In this document: piece after piece, positions 9,295 through 17,755 of the stretch
How the letters are laid out: every line of letters begins with the position of its first letter
How positions within the stretch are numbered: the stretch's first letter is position 1
Source: Flavobacteriaceae bacterium UBA3159
GTDB lineage: Bacteria; Bacteroidota; Bacteroidia; Flavobacteriales; Flavobacteriaceae
Direction of reading: 5' to 3'
DNA: 64,000 nucleotides
Assembly: GCA_002364535.1 (NCBI GenBank)
Contig: DEYL01000002.1
Span: 113,087 to 177,086 of the forward strand
Notes under the pieces: model-generated
What the model was told of the DNA's origin: nothing
The model's input: only the letters and a program-made list of their open reading frames with translations
Database searches by the model: none
Made by a program: the position numbers and the translations under genes

Positions 9295-10512
9295 TTAAAT
9301 GGCTGATGATAAAATTTCTTTTACTCTTTTGGCAACGATACGCTCTTGACCGGGTACCATCATCCAGGTGGTTATCCCAACGCTCTTGGAATCTCCTACG
9401 GTTTGAATCGAGGGGTGGCCCTCCGCCAGTTGTTTCCTTACTTCGTTAGGACTTATTTTCACTTTCTTTTCATCCCAACGAATGCGTAAACTGGGGACAT
9501 GGTTGGCGTAGGGCGGAACGTGAATTTCAGTTTCCACTCCCGCTATTGAGGTGGCGCTGTCACTGATGAGTTGGATCTGTGATTCCCACATTTCCCATTC
9601 TTTGTCGTGGTCTTTTTCAAGATACAATTCCAAAGCTGCCAACATACCTAAAACTTCTTCCTTGTTGACTTTCATCCCTCGACCAATGGTTTCTCCCCGG
9701 GGTGGAGTGTGCATTCGCGCTGCTTCGATATATTCTCTTTTACCCAAAAGTAAACCGGCACTTTGTGGACCTCTCAATCCTTTACCCCCTGAGAAAGCAA
9801 CCAGGTCAAATCCCATTTTAGTGAAGCGAAATAGATTTTCTACCGGAGGTACATCTGCGGCACAGTCAATAAAAGTGGGGATATTATGTTTTTTTCCTAG
9901 CGCAATAAACTCTTCCCACTTGATTTCGCCCTGGTCGGTATGAGCATTGAGAAACCAAAGCATACAGGTTTTGTCTGTGATCGCCTTTTCTAATTGTTTG
10001 GCGGTTTTTACCTTGACCACTTTGGCACCGACATTAGTCAGTGCTTGGGCATATCCAATGGTGTGAGATTCTTGTATAATGACCTCGTTTTTCATCCCAT
10101 CAGTATTGGGAAGTTGTTTTACTTTTTTTGGATCTTTTCCGGTGAGGATACCTGCCATTCCGATGCTCATGGCACCAAAACATCCCGAAGAAACCGTTGC
10201 ATATTCACACTCTAATAATTCGGCGATACGTTCTCCTACTTTATCTTGTAAATCATCCAAATTGACGTATTCGGTGGCCCCGTAGCTGACGGCTTCAATC
10301 ACTTCTTTGGGCATGAGTGATCCTGTCATTGAGGTATAGGTTCCAGCCGCGTTGATGAATGTTCTGAGACCGAGTTCTTTGAAAAAATCTCTTCTCAAAC
10401 TCGAAACTACTGCTGCGGTTTTGGATTGTGCCAACAGCGATTGGGTTCCTAGGAGACTTCCCGCAAAGGGAAGGGTAGCTAATGATTGAAGTACTTTTCT
10501 TCTGTTGATCAT
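9295..10512 (-). CDS. SelA/DgaE-like PLP-dependent enzyme with Tat signal
   Basis: A 405-residue fold-type I PLP enzyme of the SelA-related group, which includes D-glucosaminate-6-phosphate ammonia-lyase (DgaE). The N-terminus MINRRKVLQSLATLPFAG is a twin-arginine signal ending near LLAQ, so the folded holo-enzyme is predicted to be exported. Family landmarks are INAAGTYTSMTGS, SSGCFGAMSI, FIDCAADVPP and SGGKGLRGPQSAG; the PLP-binding lysine is Lys244 of that last motif. The family is split between lyases and transferases, so the exact reaction is not readable; ammonia elimination from an amino acid or amino-sugar acid is my preferred reading. RidA genes flank it, 8 and 23 bases away, and an amidohydrolase and an aldolase-like gene share the operon. 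Confidence 0.85.
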   Translation of the reverse strand: MINRRKVLQSLATLPFAGSLLGTQSLLAQSKTAAVVSSLRRDFFKELGLRTFINAAGTYTSMTGSLMPKEVIEAVSYGATEYVNLDDLQDKVGERIAELLECEYATVSSGCFGAMSIGMAGILTGKDPKKVKQLPNTDGMKNEVIIQESHTIGYAQALTNVGAKVVKVKTAKQLEKAITDKTCMLWFLNAHTDQGEIKWEEFIALGKKHNIPTFIDCAADVPPVENLFRFTKMGFDLVAFSGGKGLRGPQSAGLLLGKREYIEAARMHTPPRGETIGRGMKVNKEEVLGMLAALELYLEKDHDKEWEMWESQIQLISDSATSIAGVETEIHVPPYANHVPSLRIRWDEKKVKISPNEVRKQLAEGHPSIQTVGDSKSVGITTWMMVPGQERIVAKRVKEILSSAI

Positions 10513-10535
10513 AATTTTATTTTTTTTGATTTAAT

Positions 10536-11000
10536 TTAATCTACTGCAGCGATACAATCGATTTCAACTAATGAATTTCCGGGAACACCACCGTAGGTGG
10601 CTACTGTGGTTCTGACCGGTGGATTTTCACCAAAACGACCTCTGTAAACCTCGTTCATTTTGTGGTAGTCTGCCAAGTCTGCAAGGTAAACATTTACTTT
10701 AAGAACCTGTTCCATGGAAGAACCGTTTCGTTCTAACTCTTTTTGTACTTCGTTCAAAACGTGATCGGTATGGGCCTTGATGTCTCCATCAAAATGAGCT
10801 CCTTTTCCTGCTATGTATAAGGTGTTTCCATGTCTGACAGCTCCGGAAAATAAGGGCATTTTCTGATCTTCAACGATTTTACCTACTACTTCTTTTTTGC
10901 TTTTGGCAGGGGCTGCTTTTACAGTTGCTACACCAAACAAGGCAGCCATTCCCATTCCAATATTCTTTAATACAGATCTTCTTTTTTCGTTATGTTTCAT
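10536..11000 (-). CDS. RidA/YjgF-family protein with Tat signal
   Basis: A 154-residue Rid protein and the second in this operon. The N-terminus contains KRRSVLKNIGMGMAALFG followed by an Ala-rich cleavage region, a good twin-arginine signal, so the protein should be exported by the same route as the PLP enzyme downstream. The Rid domain covers about residues 45-154. The functional arginine is Arg130 in PPVRTTVATYGG, followed by LVEIDCIAAVD. It is clearly diverged from the lipoprotein RidA on the other side of the PLP gene, so they are not a recent duplication. Expected role: hydrolysis of enamine or imine products to keto compounds plus ammonia in the periplasm. Confidence 0.88.
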   Translation of the reverse strand: MKHNEKRRSVLKNIGMGMAALFGVATVKAAPAKSKKEVVGKIVEDQKMPLFSGAVRHGNTLYIAGKGAHFDGDIKAHTDHVLNEVQKELERNGSSMEQVLKVNVYLADLADYHKMNEVYRGRFGENPPVRTTVATYGGVPGNSLVEIDCIAAVD

Positions 11001-11025
11001 CTTTTTAAATTTTATTGTTAAACTA

Positions 11026-11958
11026 TTACCACATTCTTTTTTTAATCAATTCTTTAATTTGGTCTTTGGGAACAGGAAGTTCATCCATATGATCTCTTAT
11101 CCACTTGGAGAAATCTTTCTCGATTTCCTCAGACCATTTGTTGTCGATTTGTCCCGGGGTGTATTTTCCTTCTTTTAATCGGCTGATGCCGAACAAGTCT
11201 CTGAGCCGAACCACTTCAGAGGTAACCACTACTTTCTCAGCCAAATGGGCCGGAATAAAAATCACACCCTCTTTTTTGGCCAGAACCACATCGCCGGGCA
11301 TGACAGTAGCCGCTCCTATTCTTATGGGATCATTGATACTCAAAAGCATAACCTCAGTGAGAAATGAAGGGTGCCATGCCCTGACAAAAGCATTAAAGCC
11401 TTCGATTTCGGAGAGTCCTTCCATGTCTCTGCTCGAGGCATTGAATACCACACCCGTTTTGGATTTGGCATAAATGGAATTTCCGAGGTTGTCGCCAATT
11501 AAAGTTCCATCCACAATTTTCCCAAAACCGTCAGCGACGTATACGTCGTGTTCTACTAATTGGTCGATGGGCCACGAGTTGGTATTTCCAATTTCTCCTG
11601 CTTCCAAACCTTTTTGTTTGATTTGATCGGCCACATCGGGTCGGTTGGGCATGTATTGAACTGTAAGAGCCCGGCCCACAACGGTTACGTCATCGTGTAA
11701 GGGTTGCCATCCTCCCTCAAATTGGTTGTGGAAACCTTCATTTCTTAAAACGCCCCAAGCCTCTTCTATGGTTACTTTTTTCATCCGTTCCAAGATGTCT
11801 GCAGCCACTTTGGGCCTCCCATCCTCAAAACGTTCTCCTTCCCACTGGTGGGTTAAAAATTTCATTTGACCAACACTCAGATTTTGGGCATAGCCATTGC
11901 TGAGGATCAAAACATAAATTAGAAGAAAAGGAACAGCAGTTAATTTTTTTAAGATCAT
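11026..11958 (-). CDS. exported RraA / HMG-CHA aldolase-family protein
   Basis: A 310-residue member of the RraA/dimethylmenaquinone-methyltransferase-like family, which includes class II pyruvate aldolases (4-hydroxy-4-methyl-2-oxoglutarate/CHA aldolase). A Sec signal covers about residues 1-25 (ends NGYAQ). The aldolase-type motif starts at Gly155 (GDNLGN) and reaches the conserved Arg-Asp pair at Arg177-Asp178 in NASSRDMEG, which in aldolases serves proton transfer and metal binding. The extra N-terminal and C-terminal segments make it longer than the usual 160-230 residues. Although the family is often annotated as RNase E inhibitor or methyltransferase, an exported protein in a catabolic operon fits pyruvate aldolase chemistry better. 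That assignment is inferred. Confidence 0.82.
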   Translation of the reverse strand: MILKKLTAVPFLLIYVLILSNGYAQNLSVGQMKFLTHQWEGERFEDGRPKVAADILERMKKVTIEEAWGVLRNEGFHNQFEGGWQPLHDDVTVVGRALTVQYMPNRPDVADQIKQKGLEAGEIGNTNSWPIDQLVEHDVYVADGFGKIVDGTLIGDNLGNSIYAKSKTGVVFNASSRDMEGLSEIEGFNAFVRAWHPSFLTEVMLLSINDPIRIGAATVMPGDVVLAKKEGVIFIPAHLAEKVVVTSEVVRLRDLFGISRLKEGKYTPGQIDNKWSEEIEKDFSKWIRDHMDELPVPKDQIKELIKKRMW

Positions 11959-11975
11959 TCGATTAATGTTTAAAT

Positions 11976-13058
11976 TTATTTTTTCTTTTCAGGGTCTTTG
12001 TCGCGCCACCAAGTCGCCAAAGAAGAACCGGAAATGTTCATCCAAGGACCAAAGACAGCAGGGGCGAGCCCTACGGTGGAGACTTTGCCCATTTCGAGGG
12101 CGATTCCGGAGGCCAACCCTCCGTTTTGCATACCCACTTCTAGGGCAATGGTACGACAGTCTTGTTCTTTCATTTTGAGCAATCTGCAGCCCCAGTATCC
12201 CAACAAATAACCCAATAGATTGTGGATGATGGCTGCCAAGATCAGTAATATTCCAATAGACAAAAGAGAATCTCTTCCGGCTGCAGTGATGATCATAATG
12301 ATCAAAGCAATAGCAGTCATGGATACTACGGGCATGGCTTTGTCCAGCCATTTGGCTTTGCCGTGAAAAAAGTGATTGAAAACCAATCCCAATACCACGG
12401 GAAGAATCACCATTTTCACAATACTGAGCATCATGGCTACAAAATCAATAGGAACAAAGGCACCGGCAAAATACTTCATCAAAAGAGGCGTCATAAAGGG
12501 GGCCACTACAGTAGCTACTGCAGTAAGTGTAACGGAGAGGGCCACATTGGCTTTGGCCAAATAGGCCATAACATTTGAGGCGAGTCCACTTGGAGAAGAA
12601 CCGATAAGGACTACTCCTGCAGCAATCTCGGCAGGAAAGTTGAATAGGGTGGCCAAGCTGAAACCCAAAAAAGGCATAATACTGAATTGACAGATCAGAC
12701 CCACCAAAACCCCTTTGGGCATTTTGATCACACCATAGAAGTCATTAAAACTCATGGCAGTTCCCATCCCAAACATGATGATTTGCAGAAGCGGAACGAT
12801 GAGTTTTTTAAGTTGAAAATCTCTCCACTGAACAAAAGTTTGGGGATAGAACATTGAAAGGCTAACAGCGGCAAAAATTAAAACGGTAAAGGAGAAACCC
12901 TTGAGGTTCTCATAGCCTCTCATACCTAAAGCCAAGGTTAAAAAAAAAAGAATCAACGGCGACCCGGTCATACCAACATTTCCTGACAAATAGAGTCCTG
13001 CAGCGATGACAAACATCATACCCGAGAGCGCAAAGAGGTATTTAGAGAGTGTTTTCAT
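11976..13058 (-). CDS. bile acid:sodium symporter (BASS) family transporter
   Basis: A 360-residue inner-membrane protein with about ten hydrophobic helices and no signal peptide beyond the first helix. BASS landmarks are FGMGTAMSFNDFYGV, LICQFSIMPFLGF, VLIGSSPSGLASNVMAYLAKAN and LEVGMQNGGLASGIAL, the last two being the crossover regions that bind Na+. Family members move bile acids, pantoate, pyruvate and other organic anions with Na+. Here it sits between the aldolase-like gene and the amidohydrolase (2-base gap), so uptake of a small organic acid made in the periplasm, such as pyruvate or another keto acid, is a reasonable guess but not shown. Confidence 0.9.
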   Translation of the reverse strand: MKTLSKYLFALSGMMFVIAAGLYLSGNVGMTGSPLILFFLTLALGMRGYENLKGFSFTVLIFAAVSLSMFYPQTFVQWRDFQLKKLIVPLLQIIMFGMGTAMSFNDFYGVIKMPKGVLVGLICQFSIMPFLGFSLATLFNFPAEIAAGVVLIGSSPSGLASNVMAYLAKANVALSVTLTAVATVVAPFMTPLLMKYFAGAFVPIDFVAMMLSIVKMVILPVVLGLVFNHFFHGKAKWLDKAMPVVSMTAIALIIMIITAAGRDSLLSIGILLILAAIIHNLLGYLLGYWGCRLLKMKEQDCRTIALEVGMQNGGLASGIALEMGKVSTVGLAPAVFGPWMNISGSSLATWWRDKDPEKKK

Positions 13059-13060
13059 AT

Positions 13061-14296
13061 TTATTTCCAGTCACTACTGGCCAGGCCGTTTAGGTCGTAA
13101 ACTACTTTTCCTTCTCTAAGGGTAAGTTCACACTCGAGTTTTTGATTCCCTTTCATTCTTTTTCCTCGGGTATCGATAAAGCCAAAATCTCCTTTTCTCA
13201 TATTGAGTAGCGTAATATCTGCCAAGCCTCCCACACTCAAATGTCCTAGCTCTTTTCTTTGTATGTATTTGGCGGGCTGTGAGGTAGTAGCAGCAATCAC
13301 TTCTTGAATACTTAGTCCCATGTTGAGGAATTTGGACATAACGTTATTGATGTTTTTCATTCCTCCGTTCATACTTCCGGTATGAAGGTCGGTACTGATG
13401 ACGTCGGGTTTTAACCCTTGTTGGATTGCAGGTACGGCCTGTTCAAAAAGAAAACTTCCTCCTCCATGTCCTACATCAAAAACAATTCCTCTTTTTTGGG
13501 CTTTAAAAACATAATCTCTCACTTTCCCATTTTCAGCAACAATAGGTGTTCTCCCATTGACATGAGCATAGGCATGAGTAAATATATCTCCGGGCCTGAG
13601 TTTTTCCAAAAACAATTTGTCCAGAGGAAGCTCAGGATTGCTACCGCCAAAATCAATCATTACGGGGATACTGCCTATTTTACCCGCCTCAACAGCAAGT
13701 TCTGTTGGAGTCCAGTCATAGCCCATAAAATGGGCGAGTTTGACTCCAACCACATGATCCTTATTTTGTTTGGCGACCATAGCAGTCATTTTAGGGTTCA
13801 TGTCGTCAATGTGTTGCTCCCTGTGTCCACCGCTCATTCCAGCACCTACTATATTTAAAAAGCAGAGCACTCTGGTTTTGGATGGATCGATTATTTGAGA
13901 CTTGTAAAGCTCAAAATTCCTCCACCCCGGACTTCCCGCATCCACAACTGTAGTGACACCGGATCGAAAAGTGAATCCATCAGGAGGAACGGCAGTAAAG
14001 CTATTGGCCAAGTAGCGGTTATGGACAGTTCCGTAGAAGTTGTGGGTGTGCATATCAATGAGTCCGGGACTGACAATCAAACCTGATGCATCCACTACTT
14101 TTTTGGCTTGATTTGCAGAAATTTTCTTTTCAATAGCAGCAATTTTATTTCCCTTGATAGCAAGGTCCATCACTTGATCTATTTTGTTGGCGGGATCAAT
14201 AATATGCCCTCCTTTGATAAGGATATCGTAGTTCTGCGCCAAAAGTGATCCACTCATCAGTACCAGAGCTAGGGACAATAATTTCAGTTTTTTCAT
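13061..14296 (-). CDS. exported amidohydrolase/deacetylase-family metallohydrolase
   Basis: A 411-residue amidohydrolase-superfamily enzyme. The ATG at 14296 is preferred over an in-frame TTG seven codons upstream because it gives a compact Sec signal, MKKLKLLSLALVLMSGSLLAQ. The metal-binding HxH is His83-x-His85 in GLIDMHTHNFYG. Further ligands are likely in KLAHFMGYD, HAYAHVNG, DVGHGGGSF and DLHTG. The group (EF_0837-like amidohydrolases) is known to sit beside SelA-related PLP enzymes in other bacteria, as here. It would remove an acyl group or open a cyclic amide or imide before the PLP step; the substrate is unknown. Unlike the cytoplasmic relatives it is exported. Confidence 0.87.
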   Translation of the reverse strand: MKKLKLLSLALVLMSGSLLAQNYDILIKGGHIIDPANKIDQVMDLAIKGNKIAAIEKKISANQAKKVVDASGLIVSPGLIDMHTHNFYGTVHNRYLANSFTAVPPDGFTFRSGVTTVVDAGSPGWRNFELYKSQIIDPSKTRVLCFLNIVGAGMSGGHREQHIDDMNPKMTAMVAKQNKDHVVGVKLAHFMGYDWTPTELAVEAGKIGSIPVMIDFGGSNPELPLDKLFLEKLRPGDIFTHAYAHVNGRTPIVAENGKVRDYVFKAQKRGIVFDVGHGGGSFLFEQAVPAIQQGLKPDVISTDLHTGSMNGGMKNINNVMSKFLNMGLSIQEVIAATTSQPAKYIQRKELGHLSVGGLADITLLNMRKGDFGFIDTRGKRMKGNQKLECELTLREGKVVYDLNGLASSDWK

Positions 14297-14327
14297 GATT
14301 CCAGTTTTAAATTTCAATTTCCTTTGA

Positions 14328-16052
14328 TTATTTGTTGTTTGATTTTCTGTAGTTTTCTACTTCCTCAGCCGAAATACTTCCGGCTTTGTTATCAAAATGA
14401 GTTCTAATATAAGTCAAAACGTCGGCAACTTGATCGTCATTCAAAAATGAATGCTGAGGCATCACACCATCATAAATCTCTCCATTGACCTCTATGGCCC
14501 CCTCCATTCCGTTGAGGATGAGGTGAACCAATCGCTCTTTATCTCCGGTTACCCAATCGGTACCATTGAGGGGTGGAAATCTTCCTGAGGCACCCATACC
14601 GTTAGATTGATGGCAGGCCATACAGTATTGATTGTAGATTTTTTGACCAATGGCCAAATCTTCGGGTTCAATCCTGTCCTTGACAATATCAGGTGTTCTG
14701 ATATGGGTCATTTTTTTTCTTTCTTCCATTTGTGCTAACTCCTTTTTGCCAAAAGTTTCTCGGTCTCCTTTGAATTGTACCTTCCAGATCCTGCCTTTTT
14801 CAGTTTCCCCAATATACATGGAACCATCAGGAGCAAATGCAATCCCCATGGGTCTGAATTCTGCATCGCGGGTATTGACGATTGGGTCTACCCCCGCAAA
14901 ACCATCGGCAAAAACTTCATAGGGCCCGGAGGGTTTGCCATTTTCGAAAGGAATAAATCCAATAAAATAACTGGATTGAGGATAGGGTGCTCTATTAGTA
15001 GAACCGTGAAAAGCGATAAAAGCTCCATTTTTATAGTGATATGGGAAGGCATCACCGGTGTAAAAGACCAAATCGTTGGGAGCCCAGTGTCCTGGAAAAC
15101 CTATGACAGGATCTTTGTAGTCGGCACAGCGACCAATAATGGTTCCATCTCCTCCATATTCAGGTGCCAGTACTTTTTTGCCTTGCATTTGATCGTAGAA
15201 GCAATAGGGCCATCCAAAGTGATCCCCTTTCTCTATTTTAACAAACTCCTCCGATGGAAGCAGGGCACTTTCCCACTGGCTAAAGTGATTGGGCCACAAT
15301 CGATGTAAATCATCTCTGCCATGAACAACAGCATAGAGGCTTTGATCTGAGGTATTCCAGTCCAATGCCACGATACTTCTCAGACCGCTGGCATAGAATT
15401 CTCCGTCTTTTTGGGTTTGCCCAATTTTCTCAGCGTCAAAACGCCAGATACCACCGTGGTCCACCAATAAGGGACAGGGGTCTTGGCCGGGAACCAAAGG
15501 TGTTCTCTTGGGGAGTTGGCAGGCATTATTGGGCGCACCAAAGGGAACAAAAATATGCCCTTCCTCATCAAAGGCAATGGGCTTGCCAATGTGCTCGTGA
15601 GATCCATGTGCATGATCGTCATGGACAATGATTTCTGCCGCTCCAATTGGAACCAGATTTTCCTCATCCACCTTGATTCTATAGACGGTGAGTTGAGAAC
15701 TGAAATAGAGATGTCCTTTGTATATTCTGGCTGCTGTTGAATAATTTCCTCTTTGTGGCAGGTGGTATTCTCCAAACTTGACCAAAGAGTCTGCAACCCC
15801 ATCGTTATTGAGGTCTCTGATAGCAGCCATCACACCCGCTTCGCTAGGGCGTTTGAATTTGGCGTATAAATCACCATTTTTATCCACGGCCATATGGCGA
15901 ACAGTTTCGGTAATATTGTCAACAAAAACAGTGGCTTCAAAACCTTGTGGGAGGTATAGTGGAGACTGAGTCGTTGGACTTTCACAACCTATAATTGTTA
16001 CCAATAAAAACAGGTAAAATATTCGAAATTTATTCAGCATTAAATTCATCAT
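14328..16052 (-). CDS. PQQ-type sugar dehydrogenase fused to cytochrome c, lipoprotein
   Basis: A periplasmic or surface oxidoreductase of about 574 residues. The N-terminal part (about 40-440) is a six-bladed propeller like soluble glucose/sorbosone dehydrogenases (YASGLRSIVALDWN, KGDHFGWPYCFYD, RPMGIAFAPDGSMYIGETEKGRIW). The C-terminal part (about 465-560) is a class I cytochrome c with CMACH (Cys477, Cys480, His481) and a likely Met ligand in GVMPQHS. The fusion passes electrons from sugar oxidation to the respiratory chain. Several Met codons precede the signal NKFRIFYLFLLVTIIGC; I list the ATG at 16052, but 16040 or 16070 are possible. PQQ synthesis genes are not in the window. It is the second gene of the leftward operon. 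Confidence 0.87.
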   Translation of the reverse strand: MMNLMLNKFRIFYLFLLVTIIGCESPTTQSPLYLPQGFEATVFVDNITETVRHMAVDKNGDLYAKFKRPSEAGVMAAIRDLNNDGVADSLVKFGEYHLPQRGNYSTAARIYKGHLYFSSQLTVYRIKVDEENLVPIGAAEIIVHDDHAHGSHEHIGKPIAFDEEGHIFVPFGAPNNACQLPKRTPLVPGQDPCPLLVDHGGIWRFDAEKIGQTQKDGEFYASGLRSIVALDWNTSDQSLYAVVHGRDDLHRLWPNHFSQWESALLPSEEFVKIEKGDHFGWPYCFYDQMQGKKVLAPEYGGDGTIIGRCADYKDPVIGFPGHWAPNDLVFYTGDAFPYHYKNGAFIAFHGSTNRAPYPQSSYFIGFIPFENGKPSGPYEVFADGFAGVDPIVNTRDAEFRPMGIAFAPDGSMYIGETEKGRIWKVQFKGDRETFGKKELAQMEERKKMTHIRTPDIVKDRIEPEDLAIGQKIYNQYCMACHQSNGMGASGRFPPLNGTDWVTGDKERLVHLILNGMEGAIEVNGEIYDGVMPQHSFLNDDQVADVLTYIRTHFDNKAGSISAEEVENYRKSNNK

Positions 16053-16079
16053 TCTATCAATCATCATCATTATCAATTT

Positions 16080-16805
16080 TTATTGAAAATTTAAAATTCC
16101 AAAGTATTCGGGACGGTGAAAATCAGGTTTTGGGGTTTTAACTGGGTTCCAACTCAAATAGTGTCGTTTGGTGGTATCGTCTCCACATTTATAAAAATTG
16201 GCATTGGAAACCAGTTTAGAAAAACTCAATCTTTCATCATAAGTAAAAATGGAGCTGGGAATTACCACTACCATTTCCCACTTAAAGGCCCCTGATTTTT
16301 CCTCAAAAGACTCCTTGCCCAACGTGGACCAAGTTTTGATTTTTTGTTTGATCAATTCAGCAGGAATAAAAGTACGTTTCCCTCGTCCGGGCCCATAGGC
16401 CAAGTGTGTAGTGCCAATACAGTTGAATTCAAAATTGTAATAGTTTCCGTTTTGAGCTGGATCGACAAAAAACTCAACACAACTGTCTCTGTGTACTGAC
16501 GAATTGGGATCCGTTCTTCGGGCCAAGACATGTTCTTCTTTGACATAATATTTAAGGAACAAAAGACTGTCATCGTGAGCAATTCTAAAACCCACTTCGG
16601 GCTGGTAGGAAAATTCCTCCCATTCCAACCAATCAACTTTATTGAGCGTGGTGTTTTGTTCCAAAGCCTTAGATACATTGTCAAAACTCAAAACGTCTTT
16701 GATGGAAATTTTTGGTACGTCAACACTTTGTTTATTCCTATTCATGTTAGAACAACTCCATAGAAAGATCAAGATTATGAAGCTGATTTTTTTAAGTTTG
16801 ATCAT
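16080..16805 (-). CDS. carbohydrate-binding family 9 (CBM9)-like lipoprotein
   Basis: A 241-residue protein with a lipoprotein signal ending in LIFLWSC (Cys 18) and one CBM9/DOMON-like beta-sandwich. Typical elements are VDWLEWEEFSYQPEVGFRIA, the single-strand phrase CVEFFVDP, FEFNCIGT and FKWEMVVVIPSSIF. Members of this group in Bacteroidota are small surface or periplasmic sugar binders or heme-binding DOMON relatives; the ligand is not predictable. It is the first gene of the leftward operon, starting 45 bases from the divergent lactonase gene, and its stop is 27 bases from the listed dehydrogenase start. It may dock the sugar for the dehydrogenase, by position only. Confidence 0.82.
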   Translation of the reverse strand: MIKLKKISFIILIFLWSCSNMNRNKQSVDVPKISIKDVLSFDNVSKALEQNTTLNKVDWLEWEEFSYQPEVGFRIAHDDSLLFLKYYVKEEHVLARRTDPNSSVHRDSCVEFFVDPAQNGNYYNFEFNCIGTTHLAYGPGRGKRTFIPAELIKQKIKTWSTLGKESFEEKSGAFKWEMVVVIPSSIFTYDERLSFSKLVSNANFYKCGDDTTKRHYLSWNPVKTPKPDFHRPEYFGILNFQ

Positions 16806-16850
16806 GCTTTAAATTTAAATTAATTAATTTACAAATTGAAATTAAAATTT
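16806..16850. promoter_or_regulatory. 45-bp divergent control region between two catabolic operons
   Basis: This is the only non-coding DNA between the ATG of the leftward operon and the ATG of the rightward operon, and it is nearly all A and T. The self-complementary TAAATTTA at 16810-16817 resembles the Bacteroidota -7 element TANNTTTG (7 of 8). On the minus strand it lies 20 bases after TTTC (GAAA at 16838-16841), but the predicted transcript start would fall on the start codon itself. A rightward element is not clear. Both promoters must overlap each other or the coding ends, so joint regulation is likely. Confidence 0.35.
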
Positions 16851-17741
16851 ATGAAAACTAAAATATTAGTAACACTAACAACACTATTGATCGTTTGTCT
16901 TTCGTGTGGACAAAAAGAAGTGCAGTATCAATCTCAAGATTTAGTGTTTGTAGGCCAATATACCTCTGGCCTTGAGGGCCCCGCAGTTGACCAAGATGGC
17001 AACCTTTATTTTGTTAACCCAACGCACAGTGGTTCTGTGGGGAAAGTTGATACGGAAGGAAATTTTAGTTTATTTATTGAGTATCTCCCCGAGGGAAGTA
17101 CTGCCAATGGAATACGCTTCGGTCAATATCAAAGCATGTATTTGGCAGATTACACCGGACACAATGTTTTGAAAGTGAACTTGCAATCTAAAGAGGTCAG
17201 CGTTTATGCTCACGATTCACTGATGAATCAGCCAAATGATCTGGCCATATGTTGCAATGATAGAATGTTTGCGTCGGATCCCAATTGGAAAGAAAGCACA
17301 GGTCAGCTTTGGAGGGTAGAAAATGGTAAATTCCATCTTTTATCAAAAGATATGGGAACGACCAACGGGGTGGAGGTAAGCCCCGATGAAAAGACACTGT
17401 ATGTCAATGAAAGTGTTCAAAGAAAGGTTTGGGCATTTGATTTGGACACTCAGGGCAATATTTCCAACAAAAGAATTTTCCATCAATTTGATGATTTTGG
17501 AATGGACGGTATGCGTTGTGATGTTGATGGAAATCTATACATCACTCGTTATGGAAAAGGAACGGTGGCCAAGTTGTCTCCAGAAGGAAAGTTATTGTTG
17601 GAGGTAATAATGAAAGGTAAAAAACCTTCAAACATCGCTTTTGGAGGTAAGGATGGAAAGACCGCCTATGTCACCCTTCAAGATAGGGGCTACATTGAAA
17701 CTTTTAGAGTTGAAAAAGCGGGTAGATCATTCGCTAGATAA
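16851..17741 (+). CDS. SMP-30/gluconolactonase-family lipoprotein
   Basis: A 296-residue six-bladed propeller of the SMP-30/gluconolactonase/LRE family, which opens sugar lactones to aldonic acids using a divalent metal. The ATG at 16851 is chosen over an upstream TTG because it gives the lipoprotein signal MKTKILVTLTTLLIVCLSC (Cys 19). Expected metal-site regions are visible: GLEGPAVDQDGNLYFVN (Glu), NGVEVSPDEKTLYVNE (Asn) and MDGMRCDVDGNLYIT (Asp). It leads the rightward operon. Opposite it lies a sugar dehydrogenase whose lactone product would be its natural substrate. Export of both places the oxidation and lactone opening outside the inner membrane. The sugar is not identifiable. Confidence 0.87.
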   Translation: MKTKILVTLTTLLIVCLSCGQKEVQYQSQDLVFVGQYTSGLEGPAVDQDGNLYFVNPTHSGSVGKVDTEGNFSLFIEYLPEGSTANGIRFGQYQSMYLADYTGHNVLKVNLQSKEVSVYAHDSLMNQPNDLAICCNDRMFASDPNWKESTGQLWRVENGKFHLLSKDMGTTNGVEVSPDEKTLYVNESVQRKVWAFDLDTQGNISNKRIFHQFDDFGMDGMRCDVDGNLYITRYGKGTVAKLSPEGKLLLEVIMKGKKPSNIAFGGKDGKTAYVTLQDRGYIETFRVEKAGRSFAR

Positions 17742-17755
17742 AATCACATTTGATT

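Noticed and set aside
11026..11958. Annotation as RNase E inhibitor RraA or menaquinone methyltransferase
   Set aside because: The Sec signal and catabolic context do not fit either role; aldolase-type residues are present.
14775..15308. Open frame of 177 codons on the plus strand inside the sugar dehydrogenase
   Set aside because: Shadow of the propeller coding region; composition is that of an antisense frame.
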